A stretch of 64,000 nt of DNA, taken from Brachybacterium sp. SGAir0954. GTDB lineage: Bacteria > Actinomycetota > Actinomycetes > Actinomycetales > Dermabacteraceae. Positions 1-8,258 of the stretch are shown here, piece by piece. Within the stretch, counting starts at the first letter, position 1. Every line of letters begins with the position of its first letter. Both the position numbers and the translations under genes were made by a program. Location: positions 1,054,001 through 1,118,000 of the forward strand of contig NZ_CP027295.1 of NCBI RefSeq assembly GCF_005490785.1. The letters run 5' to 3'. The notes below the pieces were generated by a model. It was not told the DNA's origin. It was given only the letters and a program-made list of their open reading frames with translations, and searched no databases.

Positions 1-872
1 CCGATGAGGCCCCGGTCGTCGAGGACGAGGGTCGGGACAGCGTGCCCGAGGGCGAGCCCCGCACCTACGGTCAGGCCGCGATCCGGCGCGCCATCGCCGA
101 GGGCCGCGTGGTGCGCTCCCGCCCGGCCGCGCACATCGTCGCCGCCACGACCGGTGCCGGCGACTCGACCGACGTCGGCGCCTCGTCGACGCCCGCCCCG
201 GGCGGCCCATCGGGCATCGACCCGTCCGCCCCGTCAGGTCCCGCGCCGTCCGCCCCGTCGGCGGACGACCCTTTCGCCCTGTCGGACCCGTCGGCCTCCG
301 ACCCGGGTGCCCCGTCCGCCGGTTCTGCCCTCTCGTCGGGCTCCGCGCCGTCGCCCGCATCGGCCTCCGACGCGGACGGCCCTGCCGGGGCGATGGGCGA
401 CGCGTTCTCGTCGGGCGGGCCGTCCGAGGGTGCAGGGACCCGGGTCGCGGCACCGCTCGCACCCGGCGCCTCGCAGGCCGTCCGCCCGGCCACCGCCTGG
501 GGTGACGCCGCTCCCGCAGCCGCCCCGTCGGCCCCGCGCCCGCAGTCGACCACCGCTCCCGCCGCTCCTGCAGCAGGATTCGCGCCGTCCGCCGAGCAGG
601 CGGTCGACGACTCCGCCCCGCGCACCGGCGCGGCCCTCGCCCGGCATGCCTCGCAGGCGGCGCGCGCCGCGGCCGCCGACCGTCGCCAGCAGGCACAGAG
701 CCGCAGGCCCGACGAGGCCCCCGTGCCGGAGGCCGAGGTCGACCCCACCGGCGGCGCCTCCCGTGACGACGAGGACGCCGTGGTCGCGACCCGCTCGGGC
801 CGCCAGGTCATCGAGGCCGTGCTCGGCGGCCGGGTCCTCGAGGTCATCGACGAGACCGGCGACCGGCGCTGA
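1..872 (+). CDS. dnaX: DNA polymerase III subunit gamma/tau, C-terminal part (5' end outside window)
   Basis: This open frame enters from the left edge and stops at 872. It encodes a long Pro/Ser/Ala-rich, acidic linker followed by a compact tail (GRQVIEAVLGGRVLEVIDE) that looks like the extreme C-terminus of actinobacterial DnaX proteins, the clamp-loader gamma/tau subunit. The ATPase domains must lie upstream of the window. The middle (about residues 55-130 of the visible part) is a loose repeat of P-S-A/D-P units, typical of the disordered tau linker. The nearby recR supports the call, since dnaX and recR are neighbours in many bacteria. The assignment rests on tail and context because no catalytic motif is visible; a different protein with a disordered tail is possible. 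Confidence 0.75.
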   Translation, partial: DEAPVVEDEGRDSVPEGEPRTYGQAAIRRAIAEGRVVRSRPAAHIVAATTGAGDSTDVGASSTPAPGGPSGIDPSAPSGPAPSAPSADDPFALSDPSASDPGAPSAGSALSSGSAPSPASASDADGPAGAMGDAFSSGGPSEGAGTRVAAPLAPGASQAVRPATAWGDAAPAAAPSAPRPQSTTAPAAPAAGFAPSAEQAVDDSAPRTGAALARHASQAARAAAADRRQQAQSRRPDEAPVPEAEVDPTGGASRDDEDAVVATRSGRQVIEAVLGGRVLEVIDETGDRR

Positions 873-879
873 GCCCCGC

Positions 880-901
880 CGCGGAGCACACCGGCTCCGC
901 G
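880..901. terminator. Hairpin after dnaX
   Basis: An 8-bp perfect stem (880-887 with 894-901, loop of 6) lies 8 nt after the dnaX stop, between two convergent genes. There is no T-tract, which is common for terminators in high-GC actinobacteria. Function is inferred. Confidence 0.4.
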
Positions 902-977
902 CCGCCGAGCCCCTCCGCGGTGCCCGGCCGCCTCGCGGGGCTCCGTCCTCCCGCGGCGCCTGGCCACCTCGCGCCGC

Positions 978-1508
978 TCAGTCCTCCCGCGGCGCGAGCA
1001 GGGTGAACAGGTCCGTGCGCAGCGTGGCCGGATCGATGTCCGGCGTCGGCGCCGTCACGTAGAACTCCCAGAACGGGAACGCCATCTGCTCGCCCGCCTC
1101 GCCGAGCTGCGCGGTGAACGCGCCCCACGCCTCCGCGAGCCCGTCGTAGCCGCCCACGTGGCTCGCCGCCGCGACGCGTCCCGCCGGCAGCACCGAGGCG
1201 CGCACCTCGAAGCCGCTGGGGAGGGTGAGGGTCTGCGTGAGGTGACCGTCCACCGGGAAGCCCACCTCGAGATCCGCGGTGTCCACGGGCATCCGACGGT
1301 GCAGCGAGAAGGCCGGGCCGATCGGCGCGATCCCCACCTCCTCCAGCGCGGGCACCAGATGGGAGAAGGTGCCGTCCATGAGCGAGGGCATCTCGTACAT
1401 GGGGAAGTCGGTGCGGGAGACGACGGCCGTGTGCACGAGCGGCGCGTCGGCGACGGTGCCCGTGCAGATCGGCTCGGCGGCGTCGTAGGGCGGGGGCAGG
1501 GTCGTCAT
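978..1508 (-). CDS. GyrI-like / effector-binding domain protein
   Basis: A 176-residue protein of the GyrI-like small-molecule-binding (SRPBCC-independent, AraC effector-binding) type. Family-like features are the N-terminal strand with TAVVSRTDFPMYEMPS, the central IGPAFSLHRRMP segment and the tail FPFWEFYVTAPTPDIDPATLRTDLF, which matches the usual ending in which a YE/FYVT strand is followed by a line about D-P-x-x-x-T-x-L. There is no DNA-binding domain, so it is a stand-alone ligand-binding protein. The ATG at 1508 is preceded by AGGAGG at a good distance, which decides this start over longer upstream frames. It converges on dnaX and diverges from the barstar gene. Physiological ligand unknown. 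Confidence 0.7.
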   Translation of the reverse strand: MTTLPPPYDAAEPICTGTVADAPLVHTAVVSRTDFPMYEMPSLMDGTFSHLVPALEEVGIAPIGPAFSLHRRMPVDTADLEVGFPVDGHLTQTLTLPSGFEVRASVLPAGRVAAASHVGGYDGLAEAWGAFTAQLGEAGEQMAFPFWEFYVTAPTPDIDPATLRTDLFTLLAPRED

Positions 1509-1639
1509 CGTCGGATCCTCCTGGGAGCGGTGGTGGTGCCGGGGGCCCGGTTGGAGGCCCCTGCTCGGCGCCGACGCTAACCCACGGGGCCGTGACCCGC
1601 CCGGGAGTCGCGGGCCCGGGGCGCGCTCGCCGGCGGGTA

Positions 1640-1645
1640 TAGCGT
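1640..1645 (+). promoter_or_regulatory. -10 box (TAGCGT) for a leaderless barstar transcript
   Basis: TAGCGT fits the actinobacterial TANNNT -10 pattern and ends 7 nt before the GTG at 1653. That spacing would start the mRNA at or next to the start codon. No Shine-Dalgarno sequence is present, which fits leaderless translation. Confidence 0.5.
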
Positions 1646-1652
1646 GCCCGGC

Positions 1653-2042
1653 GTGCTCACCCTCGAGATCGACGGCTCCCGCGTCCACGACATCCCCAGC
1701 TTCTACGACGAGATCAACCGCGTGTTCATGACCGGCATGGACTGGCAGCTGGGGCCGAGCCTCGACGCGCTCGAGGACATGCTGCGCGGCGGGTTCGGCG
1801 CCCTGCACGGCCACGACGAGGCGCGCGTCGTCTGGCACGACCACGCCTGCTCCGCCGCGGCGCTGGGCGTGCAGGCCACCCGTGACCAGCTGCTCGAGAA
1901 GCTCGCGCAGCCGGGGCGCTACGACACCGCGCTCATCGCGCGCCGGCTCGAGCGGCTCGACGCGGAGGGCGGCCCCACCTACATGGACACCGTGCTCGAG
2001 ATCTTCGGCGACAGGCCCGCGCTGCACCTCGAGCTCGCCTGA
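1653..2042 (+). CDS. Barstar family protein (ribonuclease inhibitor-like)
   Basis: A 129-residue protein with the barstar pattern: first strand LTLEIDGSRVHD, then IPSFYDEINRVF, then the aspartate-rich WQLGPSLDALEDMLRGGFG that corresponds to the barnase-contacting helix (N-L-D-A-L-x-D in classical barstars). Barstars block barnase-type RNases. No barnase or RNase toxin is encoded next to it, so the partner is unknown or the protein has another role. GTG 1653 is preferred to GTG 1644 because a -10 box ends exactly 7 nt before it. The gene sits between dnaX and recR, where many bacteria carry ybaB/ebfC. Confidence 0.8.
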   Translation: MLTLEIDGSRVHDIPSFYDEINRVFMTGMDWQLGPSLDALEDMLRGGFGALHGHDEARVVWHDHACSAAALGVQATRDQLLEKLAQPGRYDTALIARRLERLDAEGGPTYMDTVLEIFGDRPALHLELA

Positions 2043-2105
2043 GTCCGACCATCCGGCGTGCCCGAGCGCACGCCGCCCTCACCTCTGCGCGTCCTGCCTG
2101 GCCAC

Positions 2106-2111
2106 TACAGT
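2106..2111 (+). promoter_or_regulatory. -10 box (TACAGT) for leaderless recR
   Basis: TACAGT ends 6 nt before the recR GTG at 2118, the distance expected if transcription starts on the start codon. A GGAGG follows immediately but is too close to the GTG to act as a normal ribosome binding site. Confidence 0.5.
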
Positions 2112-2117
2112 GGAGGG

Positions 2118-2711
2118 GTGTACGAAGGCATCGTCCAGGACCTCATCGACGAGCTCGGGAAGCTTCCCGGGATCGGCCCCAAGTCAGCGCAGCGGATCGC
2201 GTTCCATCTGCTCGACGCGGACGAGTCCGACGTGCGCCGTCTCGCCGAGGTCCTCGTGACCGTCAAGGAGACCGTGACGTTCTGCGAGACCTGCGGGAAC
2301 GTCTCCGCGGAGACCACCTGCCGGATCTGCGCGGACCCGCGCCGCACCGACGAGGTCATCTGCGTGGTCGAGGAGTCCAAGGACATCGTCGCGATCGAGC
2401 GGATCCGCGAGTTCAAGGGCCGGTACCACGTGCTCGGCGGGGCGATCGACCCGATCGGCGGCGTGGGCCCCAATGACCTGCGCATCACCGAGCTCATGAC
2501 CCGCCTCGGGACGGGGGAGACCCAGGAGGTCATCCTCGCCCTGGACCCGAACATCGAGGGCGAGGCGACCTCCGCGTACCTCTCGCGTCTGCTCTCCTCC
2601 CTCGAGATCTCCGTGACCCGCCTCGCCTCCGGCCTGCCCGTGGGCGGCGACCTCGACTACGCCGACGAGATGACCCTGGGCCGCGCCTTCCTGGGCCGTC
2701 GCAGCGTCTGA
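2118..2711 (+). CDS. recR: Recombination mediator protein RecR
   Basis: A 197-residue, full-length RecR, which works with RecF and RecO to load RecA onto gapped DNA. Order of parts: N-terminal helix-hairpin-helix ([20 protein letters not shown]), a four-cysteine zinc finger (C-x2-C then C-x2-C in the segment [16 protein letters not shown]), a Toprim domain starting at [14 protein letters not shown] and containing EG-EATS-Y, and the C-terminal [23 protein letters not shown]. The start is set by homology: RecR proteins begin M-Y-E-G, here GTG-TAC-GAA-GGC. Longer upstream frames are not family-like. Confidence 0.97.
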   Translation: MYEGIVQDLIDELGKLPGIGPKSAQRIAFHLLDADESDVRRLAEVLVTVKETVTFCETCGNVSAETTCRICADPRRTDEVICVVEESKDIVAIERIREFKGRYHVLGGAIDPIGGVGPNDLRITELMTRLGTGETQEVILALDPNIEGEATSAYLSRLLSSLEISVTRLASGLPVGGDLDYADEMTLGRAFLGRRSV

Positions 2712-2744
2712 GCCCAGCAGCCGGACCCGCCACCAGGAGCCGAC

Positions 2745-4424
2745 GTGACCAGCCCCTACGCCCGGACCCTGCCCCCGCTGAGGGACCTCCCCGCCCCGCC
2801 GCGCCTCCCGCTCGAGGACCCGGAGCTGGTCCCGCCCGCGCAGATCATGCTCGACTCCCGGCGTGAGCTGACCCTGCGCCTGCTGCGCGCCGCGTGGGTG
2901 CCCGCCCTGCTGCTCGTGGCGCTGTGGCTGGTGCTGTGGTGCCTGTTCGTGCTGGGCTCCGCCCCGACCATGTGGACCCTCTCGCTGCTGTTCGGCCTCG
3001 CGGAGCCGCTGCTGCTGAGCCAGACCGTCGCCGCGCTCGGCTTCTCTCGCGGCGCGCTCGGGCTCTCCGTGCTGCTGGTCCCGCTGCTCGCCCCGCTGCT
3101 GAGCCTCGCGACCCTGCCGCTCGCCGCCTGGCGGGTCGCCGCGCTCGACCCGGCCGCCCAGCTCTCCGAGCAGGACTTCCAGCGCGCCGTCGCCTCCCGG
3201 ATCAGCTCGACGCTGCTCGCCCCCGTGCTCGTCGTCATCGCCCTCACCGCGGTGCTCGGCGCCGTGGACGGTCCGATCCCGTGGAACGGCCTGGGTGCCG
3301 GCCCGCTGATGGCCGTCTGCCTGGCCCTCCTCGCCGTGCAGGCGACCGGTGCGGGGCTGCGGCGCTGGCTGAGCGCCCCGCGTCTGCTGGGCGTGAACCC
3401 CGTCGGCGAGCTGCGGCGCACCGCGCTCATCGGCCAGGACCCCGATGCCCGCCGGGAGGCGGCGGCGCAGCTGCTCGCCACGGACCGTCGCCACCTCCCG
3501 CCCACCCCGGGCTCGGAGGCCGACGGCGCCGGGCTCACCCGGGCCGGGATGCTGCGCGCCCTCGTCGCGATCGGTGGGGCGTCCCGGCGCTGGTTCTGGC
3601 CGGCGCTGCTGGCCGGCGGCTGGCTCACCTTCTCCGTCGCCGATCTGGTCCTCACCTTCTCCGGCCTCGCCGCGACCGAGCTCACCGCGGTGCCCTCGCC
3701 GCTCGGCCCCGTGCAGGCCGCCGTGATGCTGCCCGTCTCGCTGCTCACGGCGCTCGCGCTCGCCCCTGTGCCGGGCCTCGCGGCGCGGCTCGTCGAGGGC
3801 CGGCGCGGCGCGGTGAGCGACCTGCGCACCTACGAGGACTGGTCGCACCGCGCGCGCGTGAACCCCTGGGAGTCCGGGCTCGTCGCGGTCGGCGGCTGGC
3901 TCGGCGCGGGCGTCGTGGCCGCGGGCATCGCCGTCGCGACGACGATCCTCGCGGTGACGGGGCTTCACAGCGCCCTGACGTGGTCCGGCGCCGTCGTGCT
4001 GCTCCTGCTCGCGGTGCCGATGGCGGGGCTGACGGTCGCCGCGGCCCTGCGCCGTGACGCCCGTACCGTGCTCTACGGCCCCGCGGGCCGGTACACGCGG
4101 CGCGCCACGCCGTTCCGGCTCGTCGCCCCCTCCCGCGGCACGCGGGCCCAGCGTGCCGCGGATCCCGCGGTGCGGGCGGAGATGCGCCGACGGATCGCGG
4201 CGGAGGGCGGGGACCCCTTCGGTCTGCGCGACCTCGACGCCGAGGCCGGGGACCGGCTCTGGGTGGACGACTCCCAGCCCGGCGCCCGGGCCGCGGAGGT
4301 GCGGCCGGGGGACGTCGAGCAGGGGCTGCTCCCGGACTTCGGTGGCGAGGGCTCGCCGTTCTCCGCGCCCGGCGAGGACGCCTACGAGATCCCCGAGACC
4401 GTCACCCGCCTCCCGAGGCCCTGA
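2745..4424 (+). CDS. Multi-pass membrane protein of unknown function
   Basis: A 559-residue protein I cannot assign to a family. The N-terminal 45 residues are soluble and proline-rich. Two groups of hydrophobic segments follow: about residues 50-75, 80-110, 115-125, 160-180 and 185-200, then 280-305, 320-350, 380-405 and 410-430. A soluble stretch of about 75 residues separates the groups. The last 125 residues are hydrophilic and rich in Arg, Gly and Asp, with an FGLRDLDAEAGDRLWVDD segment. GTG 2745 has an AGGAG just upstream. It follows recR by 33 nt in the same direction, so cotranscription is likely, but that gives no functional hint. Confidence 0.75.
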   Translation: MTSPYARTLPPLRDLPAPPRLPLEDPELVPPAQIMLDSRRELTLRLLRAAWVPALLLVALWLVLWCLFVLGSAPTMWTLSLLFGLAEPLLLSQTVAALGFSRGALGLSVLLVPLLAPLLSLATLPLAAWRVAALDPAAQLSEQDFQRAVASRISSTLLAPVLVVIALTAVLGAVDGPIPWNGLGAGPLMAVCLALLAVQATGAGLRRWLSAPRLLGVNPVGELRRTALIGQDPDARREAAAQLLATDRRHLPPTPGSEADGAGLTRAGMLRALVAIGGASRRWFWPALLAGGWLTFSVADLVLTFSGLAATELTAVPSPLGPVQAAVMLPVSLLTALALAPVPGLAARLVEGRRGAVSDLRTYEDWSHRARVNPWESGLVAVGGWLGAGVVAAGIAVATTILAVTGLHSALTWSGAVVLLLLAVPMAGLTVAAALRRDARTVLYGPAGRYTRRATPFRLVAPSRGTRAQRAADPAVRAEMRRRIAAEGGDPFGLRDLDAEAGDRLWVDDSQPGARAAEVRPGDVEQGLLPDFGGEGSPFSAPGEDAYEIPETVTRLPRP

Positions 4425-4433
4425 GCGGCCGTC

Positions 4434-4470
4434 GGCCCCGGCCCCGATCGCGGTGATCGGGGCCGGGGCC
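4434..4470. terminator. Strong bidirectional hairpin
   Basis: A perfect 16-bp inverted repeat (4434-4449 with 4455-4470, loop GCGGT) lies between the convergent ends at 4424 and 4505. Its position and stability make a shared, factor-independent terminator likely although no U-tract follows. Confidence 0.75.
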
Positions 4471-4504
4471 GGTGTTGGGGGCGGAGGTCGGAGCGCGGCC
4501 GCGG

Positions 4505-5611
4505 TCAGGCGATGCGCTCGCCGCGCCCCAGGTGGCGCACCGGCACGGCGACGCGCCGGATCGCGAGGGTCACCGCGGCGACGCCCACGATCGCCCACAG
4601 CCCCAGGCCCATCGGCCACAGCGGGGCGCCGTCGGAGCCGTCGTCGAGATGCGCCGGGTAGCCCCGGTCGTCGATCCAGCACTCGTTGAAGTTCGACGGG
4701 GCGAGGGGGTGCGCGGCCGTGCGCATCCCGAACTTCAGCGTGCTGAGCAGGTCGAGGCCCTCGTCCTCCCCGGTCCTCCAGCGGTCCGCGGTGACCGTCG
4801 GCGCGGTCTCCGCGAGCAGCACGACCGGGTTGCCCCACATGAGCGGCATCGTGAGGTCCAGGCGCGAGATCTGCCGGGTCTCCCTGCGGGCCTCGCACGT
4901 CATCGGGCTGTCGGCCTCCACGTCCTCGTCCGCCGGATACGCCGTGGAGTAGACCGTGACCTCCTTCTGATCGGTGATGACGAGGCCGGAGACGCCCCAG
5001 GCGACGGGCAGCACGACCGTCACACCGATCACCAGCACATAGGCGAGGACCACCGAGCTCAGCGTGCGCCGCGTGAGCGCGGAGAGCCCCAGGCCCAGCG
5101 CGGTCACGCAGGCGGTGAGCACGACGATCACCGCGAGCAGGCGCAGCATGTACAGCGGGTCCACGTGCCCCAGCACCGCGATCGGCACGAGCGAGGGCAG
5201 GGCGAGCACGAGGAACGCGAGGCCCGTGGACCAGCCGGCGAGGAGCTTGCCGAGCACGATCTCCGCCGGGGAGAGCAGGCTCGCCTGGAGCGTCGCGAGG
5301 GTCCCCGCGCTGCGGTCGCCGTTGATCGCCCCCGCGGAGAGCGCGGGCACCACGAGCAGCATCGCGAACATGACGAAGACGATCTGGGCGCTGAAGATCA
5401 TCGAGGAGACCTGCTCGACGCCGTCGTACTGGGCGGTGAGCAGCACCGGGGCGAGGCCCAGGGCGCCGATGCCCAGAAGCACGATCATCCACACGGCGAG
5501 GGCGACCACCCAGGCGCGGGAGCGGAGGCGCTGCTTGAGCTCGAGGGAGGCGACGAGCCACAGCCCGCGGCCGCGCAGTCGCAGGGTGCCGTTCTTGCGG
5601 GTGGCGTTCAT
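4505..5611 (-). CDS. ABC-2 type transporter permease
   Basis: A 368-residue membrane protein with the ABC-2 exporter layout: cytoplasmic N-terminus (LVASLELKQRLRSRAW), a first membrane helix, an extracytoplasmic part and then five hydrophobic segments. It carries the family signature GDRSAGTLATLQASLLSPAEIVLGKLL in the loop after the second helix. A large hydrophilic insertion at about residues 205-310 probably faces outside. It forms a pair with the upstream ATPase: the ATPase stop and this ATG share one base (TGATG at 5609-5613), so translation is coupled. Substrate is unknown. Confidence 0.9.
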   Translation of the reverse strand: MNATRKNGTLRLRGRGLWLVASLELKQRLRSRAWVVALAVWMIVLLGIGALGLAPVLLTAQYDGVEQVSSMIFSAQIVFVMFAMLLVVPALSAGAINGDRSAGTLATLQASLLSPAEIVLGKLLAGWSTGLAFLVLALPSLVPIAVLGHVDPLYMLRLLAVIVVLTACVTALGLGLSALTRRTLSSVVLAYVLVIGVTVVLPVAWGVSGLVITDQKEVTVYSTAYPADEDVEADSPMTCEARRETRQISRLDLTMPLMWGNPVVLLAETAPTVTADRWRTGEDEGLDLLSTLKFGMRTAAHPLAPSNFNECWIDDRGYPAHLDDGSDGAPLWPMGLGLWAIVGVAAVTLAIRRVAVPVRHLGRGERIA

Positions 5612-6687
5612 CAGAGGGCTCCTTCCCGGCGCGCGGCGTCCGAGGCGAGGTAGGCGGCCTCGAGGCGGCCGGTGGCAGGGGCGAAGGAGGCCACGCGGGC
5701 GTCCTGGGCGACGAGGTCCGTGAGCAGGCGGGCGGCGCGGGACTCGTCCGGCAGGTGCACGAGGACCTCCGCGTGACCGCTCGTGCTCGCGCTCGCGGGC
5801 ACCACGTCGCCGTGGCGCACGCCGAGCGTGCCGAGCGCGGCGCGCAGGGCTCCCTCGTCCAGCGACGTGATCCGCCAGGGGCGGGGCCGCTGCGCGAGCT
5901 CGCGCACGCTCGAGGCGTCGACGACGCGGCCGGCGTCCATGAACACCACGTGATCGGCCATCTCCTCGAGCTCGCCGAGGATGTGGCTGGAGACCAGCAC
6001 GGTCGCGCCCTCCGCGGCGACCTGCCGCACCACGCTCAGCAGGCGGCGGCGGGAGGCGGGATCGAGACCGGAGGCGGGCTCGTCGAGGATCAGCACGCGC
6101 GGGGAGTGCACGAGCGCACGGGCGAGGCCCAGGCGCTGCTTCTGCCCGCGGGAGAGGACGTGCGCGGGCTGCTGCGCGAGCGGCACGAGGTCGAGCAGCT
6201 CGAGCAGGTGCGCTACCCGCTCCCGCAGCTGCGCGGTCGGCAGGAAGTAGGCGCGGCCCATCGTCTCGAGCACCTCGGCGACCCGCAGCGAGTCCCAGGC
6301 ACCGAACTGGTCCGGCATCCAGCCGACGGCCGCCCGCACGGCGGGGGAGTCGACCGCCGGGTCCACGCCGTCCACGAGCACGCGGCCCGAGTCCGGGGCG
6401 AGCAGCGAGGCGAGCATGAGCATGAGCGTGGACTTGCCGCAGCCGTTGGGGCCCACGAGCGCGGTCACCGCGCCGCGCGGCGCGGTGAGGTCGAGGCCGT
6501 GCACCGCCTGCACGCTGCCGAACGCGCGGCTCACGCCCTCGGCGACGATCCCGGGGCCCTCGGGCCGCCGCGGGGCGGGCCCCGGCGTCGTCCCACCCCC
6601 GAGCGGCGGGAGTCCGGCGGGTGTCGACGGATCCGGTGGCTGCGGCTGCCCCGGCGCCGCGGGGTCCAGGCTGCTGTTCTCGCTCAT
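5611..6687 (-). CDS. ABC transporter ATP-binding protein
   Basis: A 358-residue ATPase partner of the downstream ABC-2 permease. After a Pro/Gly-rich N-terminal tail of about 45 residues come Walker A (GPNGCGKST), a signature loop in the form LSRGQKQRLGLARAL, Walker B (VLILDEPASGLDP) and the H-loop (VLVSSHI). The C-terminal 80 residues look like the regulatory extension found in CcmA/NatA-like exporters. The disordered N-terminal tail is unusual for the family. ATG 6687 is preceded by a purine-rich GGGGAAGAT. The 116-bp upstream gap holds GGGATACGT, resembling the -10 region of the sugar-transport operon at about 10.02 kb. Confidence 0.92.
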   Translation of the reverse strand: MSENSSLDPAAPGQPQPPDPSTPAGLPPLGGGTTPGPAPRRPEGPGIVAEGVSRAFGSVQAVHGLDLTAPRGAVTALVGPNGCGKSTLMLMLASLLAPDSGRVLVDGVDPAVDSPAVRAAVGWMPDQFGAWDSLRVAEVLETMGRAYFLPTAQLRERVAHLLELLDLVPLAQQPAHVLSRGQKQRLGLARALVHSPRVLILDEPASGLDPASRRRLLSVVRQVAAEGATVLVSSHILGELEEMADHVVFMDAGRVVDASSVRELAQRPRPWRITSLDEGALRAALGTLGVRHGDVVPASASTSGHAEVLVHLPDESRAARLLTDLVAQDARVASFAPATGRLEAAYLASDAARREGAL

Positions 6688-6803
6688 GGCACCATCTTCC
6701 CCGGTCGCGGGGTCCTGGCCAGTGCTTCTGCGCGCACGTTCCGGACGTATCCCGTGTGCGCCCTGTGAAGATCCCGAACGGGCGGGCGGATCCGGTGGAG
6801 GGA

Positions 6804-8141
6804 TCAGGCCATCGCCGCGTTGCCCTCCTCCTGGGCCTGCGGCACGCCCTCGGCCGCGGTGGTGCGGCCGATGAAGATCTCCTGGAAGATCGGCATCGCG
6901 GCCTCGAGGCCCGCGTTGGCCTTGGCGCCGGTGTCCGCCTCGGCGGCGTCCTTCGCCGCCTCGACGAAGGGGCTGACGTCCACGCCCTGGCCGTCCCAGT
7001 AGTCCACGAACTCGCCCTGCGCGTCCTGGTGGGCGGGGAAGGCGACGCCCTGCGCGCCGATCGGCTTCTGGCCCTCCGCGGAGCCCAGCCAGGTGAGCAG
7101 CTTCGCGATGCCCTCCTGCTTCGCGTCGTCGGCCTTCGCGTTGCCGACGGCGACCACGCCGTGCACGAGCGACTTCGGGCCCTCGGGGCCGGCGACCGGG
7201 GCGGAGAGGATCCAGGAGAAGGAGTCGCCGACGCCCTCGAAGACCGTCTTCAGGCTGTACGGGCCTGACTGGAACAGGGCGAGCTTGCCCTGCGTGAACA
7301 GGTCCCGGGAGACGTCGCCGTTCGCGTTGGTGTCCGCGGCGCTGGGGGCGATCTGCGCGTCGTTGACCAGGCCCTGCATGTAGTCGAAGGCGGCGATGCC
7401 CTGCTCCGAGGCGAAGACGTACTCGTCGTCCTTCTGCCACTGGGCGCCGTTCGCGGCGAGCATCGGGCCGATGATCGCCTGCCGGTCCGCCTGCGAGTTC
7501 ACGCCGAACTGGGTGCGGGAGTCCGCGTCGAAGCCGTCGTCGCCGGGGTGCTTGCCGGCCTTGTCGAGGGTGAGGGCGCGGCCGGCCTCGCGCAGCGGGT
7601 CGGAGTCCGCGGCCGGGTCGAAGCTCAGCGTCGTGGGATCGACGCCGGCCTTCTCGAGCAGGTCGGAGTTGCTGAACAGGGCGATCGAGTCCCACAGCTG
7701 CGGCACGCCCCACAGGCCGCCGTCGCGCGTGTAGAGGTCCACCACCGCCTTCTCCCACCTGTCACGGCCCTCGGTGACGACGTCGGTGATGTCGAGCAGG
7801 TCGCCGGAGTCCTTGTAGAGCACGTAGTTGGCGGAGTTCATCCAGTAGACGTCCGCCGCGTCGCCGCTCGCGACGTCCAGCGGCAGGCGGGTCCAGTAGT
7901 CGGCCCACGGCACGAGATCGATCGAGACCGTCCAGCCGGACTCCTTCTCGAAGGCGGCGAAGGACTCGGTGTAGGCGTCCACCGCGGTCTCGTCCCAGAG
8001 GCGGAAGGTGAGGGTCTTCCCGTCGCCGCCGCCGTCGGACCCGGATCCGGAACCGCCGCCGGAGGAGGACGGCGAGCAGGCCGCGAGGGCACCGACGGTG
8101 CCGGTCACGGCGAGGGAGGTGAGGAGGCTGCGACGCTTCAC
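6804..8141 (-). CDS. Sugar ABC transporter substrate-binding lipoprotein
   Basis: A 445-residue extracytoplasmic solute-binding protein of the carbohydrate (MalE/family 1) type. The signal peptide ends in the lipobox LAAC, giving an acylated Cys22, followed by a Ser/Gly-rich spacer. The mature part starts with LTFRLWDETAVDAYTESFAAFEKESGWTV and has the DVASGDAADVYWMNS and LFTQGKLALFQSGPY segments typical of sugar-binding proteins. The GTG start has AAGGA upstream. It is the last gene after two permeases in the order permease, permease, binding protein. The sugar is unknown. No ATPase is in the operon, so a shared MsiK-like ATPase elsewhere is likely (inference). Confidence 0.93.
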   Translation of the reverse strand: MKRRSLLTSLAVTGTVGALAACSPSSSGGGSGSGSDGGGDGKTLTFRLWDETAVDAYTESFAAFEKESGWTVSIDLVPWADYWTRLPLDVASGDAADVYWMNSANYVLYKDSGDLLDITDVVTEGRDRWEKAVVDLYTRDGGLWGVPQLWDSIALFSNSDLLEKAGVDPTTLSFDPAADSDPLREAGRALTLDKAGKHPGDDGFDADSRTQFGVNSQADRQAIIGPMLAANGAQWQKDDEYVFASEQGIAAFDYMQGLVNDAQIAPSAADTNANGDVSRDLFTQGKLALFQSGPYSLKTVFEGVGDSFSWILSAPVAGPEGPKSLVHGVVAVGNAKADDAKQEGIAKLLTWLGSAEGQKPIGAQGVAFPAHQDAQGEFVDYWDGQGVDVSPFVEAAKDAAEADTGAKANAGLEAAMPIFQEIFIGRTTAAEGVPQAQEEGNAAMA

Positions 8142-8198
8142 GGGGGATTCCTTCGTCCGACGGAGGCGGCCACGGGGACCGCGGGGAGGCTCCTGTCC

Positions 8199-8204
8199 AT
8201 TATG
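8199..8204 (-). promoter_or_regulatory. -10 box (CATAAT) for the binding-protein gene
   Basis: CATAAT on the minus strand lies about 58 nt before the GTG at 8141, leaving a leader of about 50 nt with a usable AAGGA. No clear -35 is seen. It could give the binding protein its own transcript in addition to read-through from the permeases. Confidence 0.4.
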
Positions 8205-8207
8205 GTC

Positions 8208-8246
8208 GCCTCGCCCCCGGCCGGGGCGGGTGTGAACGGGCGAGGC
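8208..8246. terminator. GC-rich hairpin between permease and binding-protein genes
   Basis: Inverted repeats GCCTCGCCC (8208-8216) and GGGCGAGGC (8238-8246) enclose a second, smaller GC palindrome. The structure sits 13 nt downstream of the second permease stop and before the -10 box of the binding-protein gene. It could act as an attenuator or 3'-end stabiliser that sets different levels of the two products. Confidence 0.45.
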
Positions 8247-8258
8247 GCCCGGGAGGGT

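Noticed and set aside
2184-5561. Antisense open frame of 1125 codons over recR and the membrane protein
   Set aside because: Low-complexity Arg/Gly/Gln-rich translation, opposite to well-supported RecR; a shadow of codon bias.
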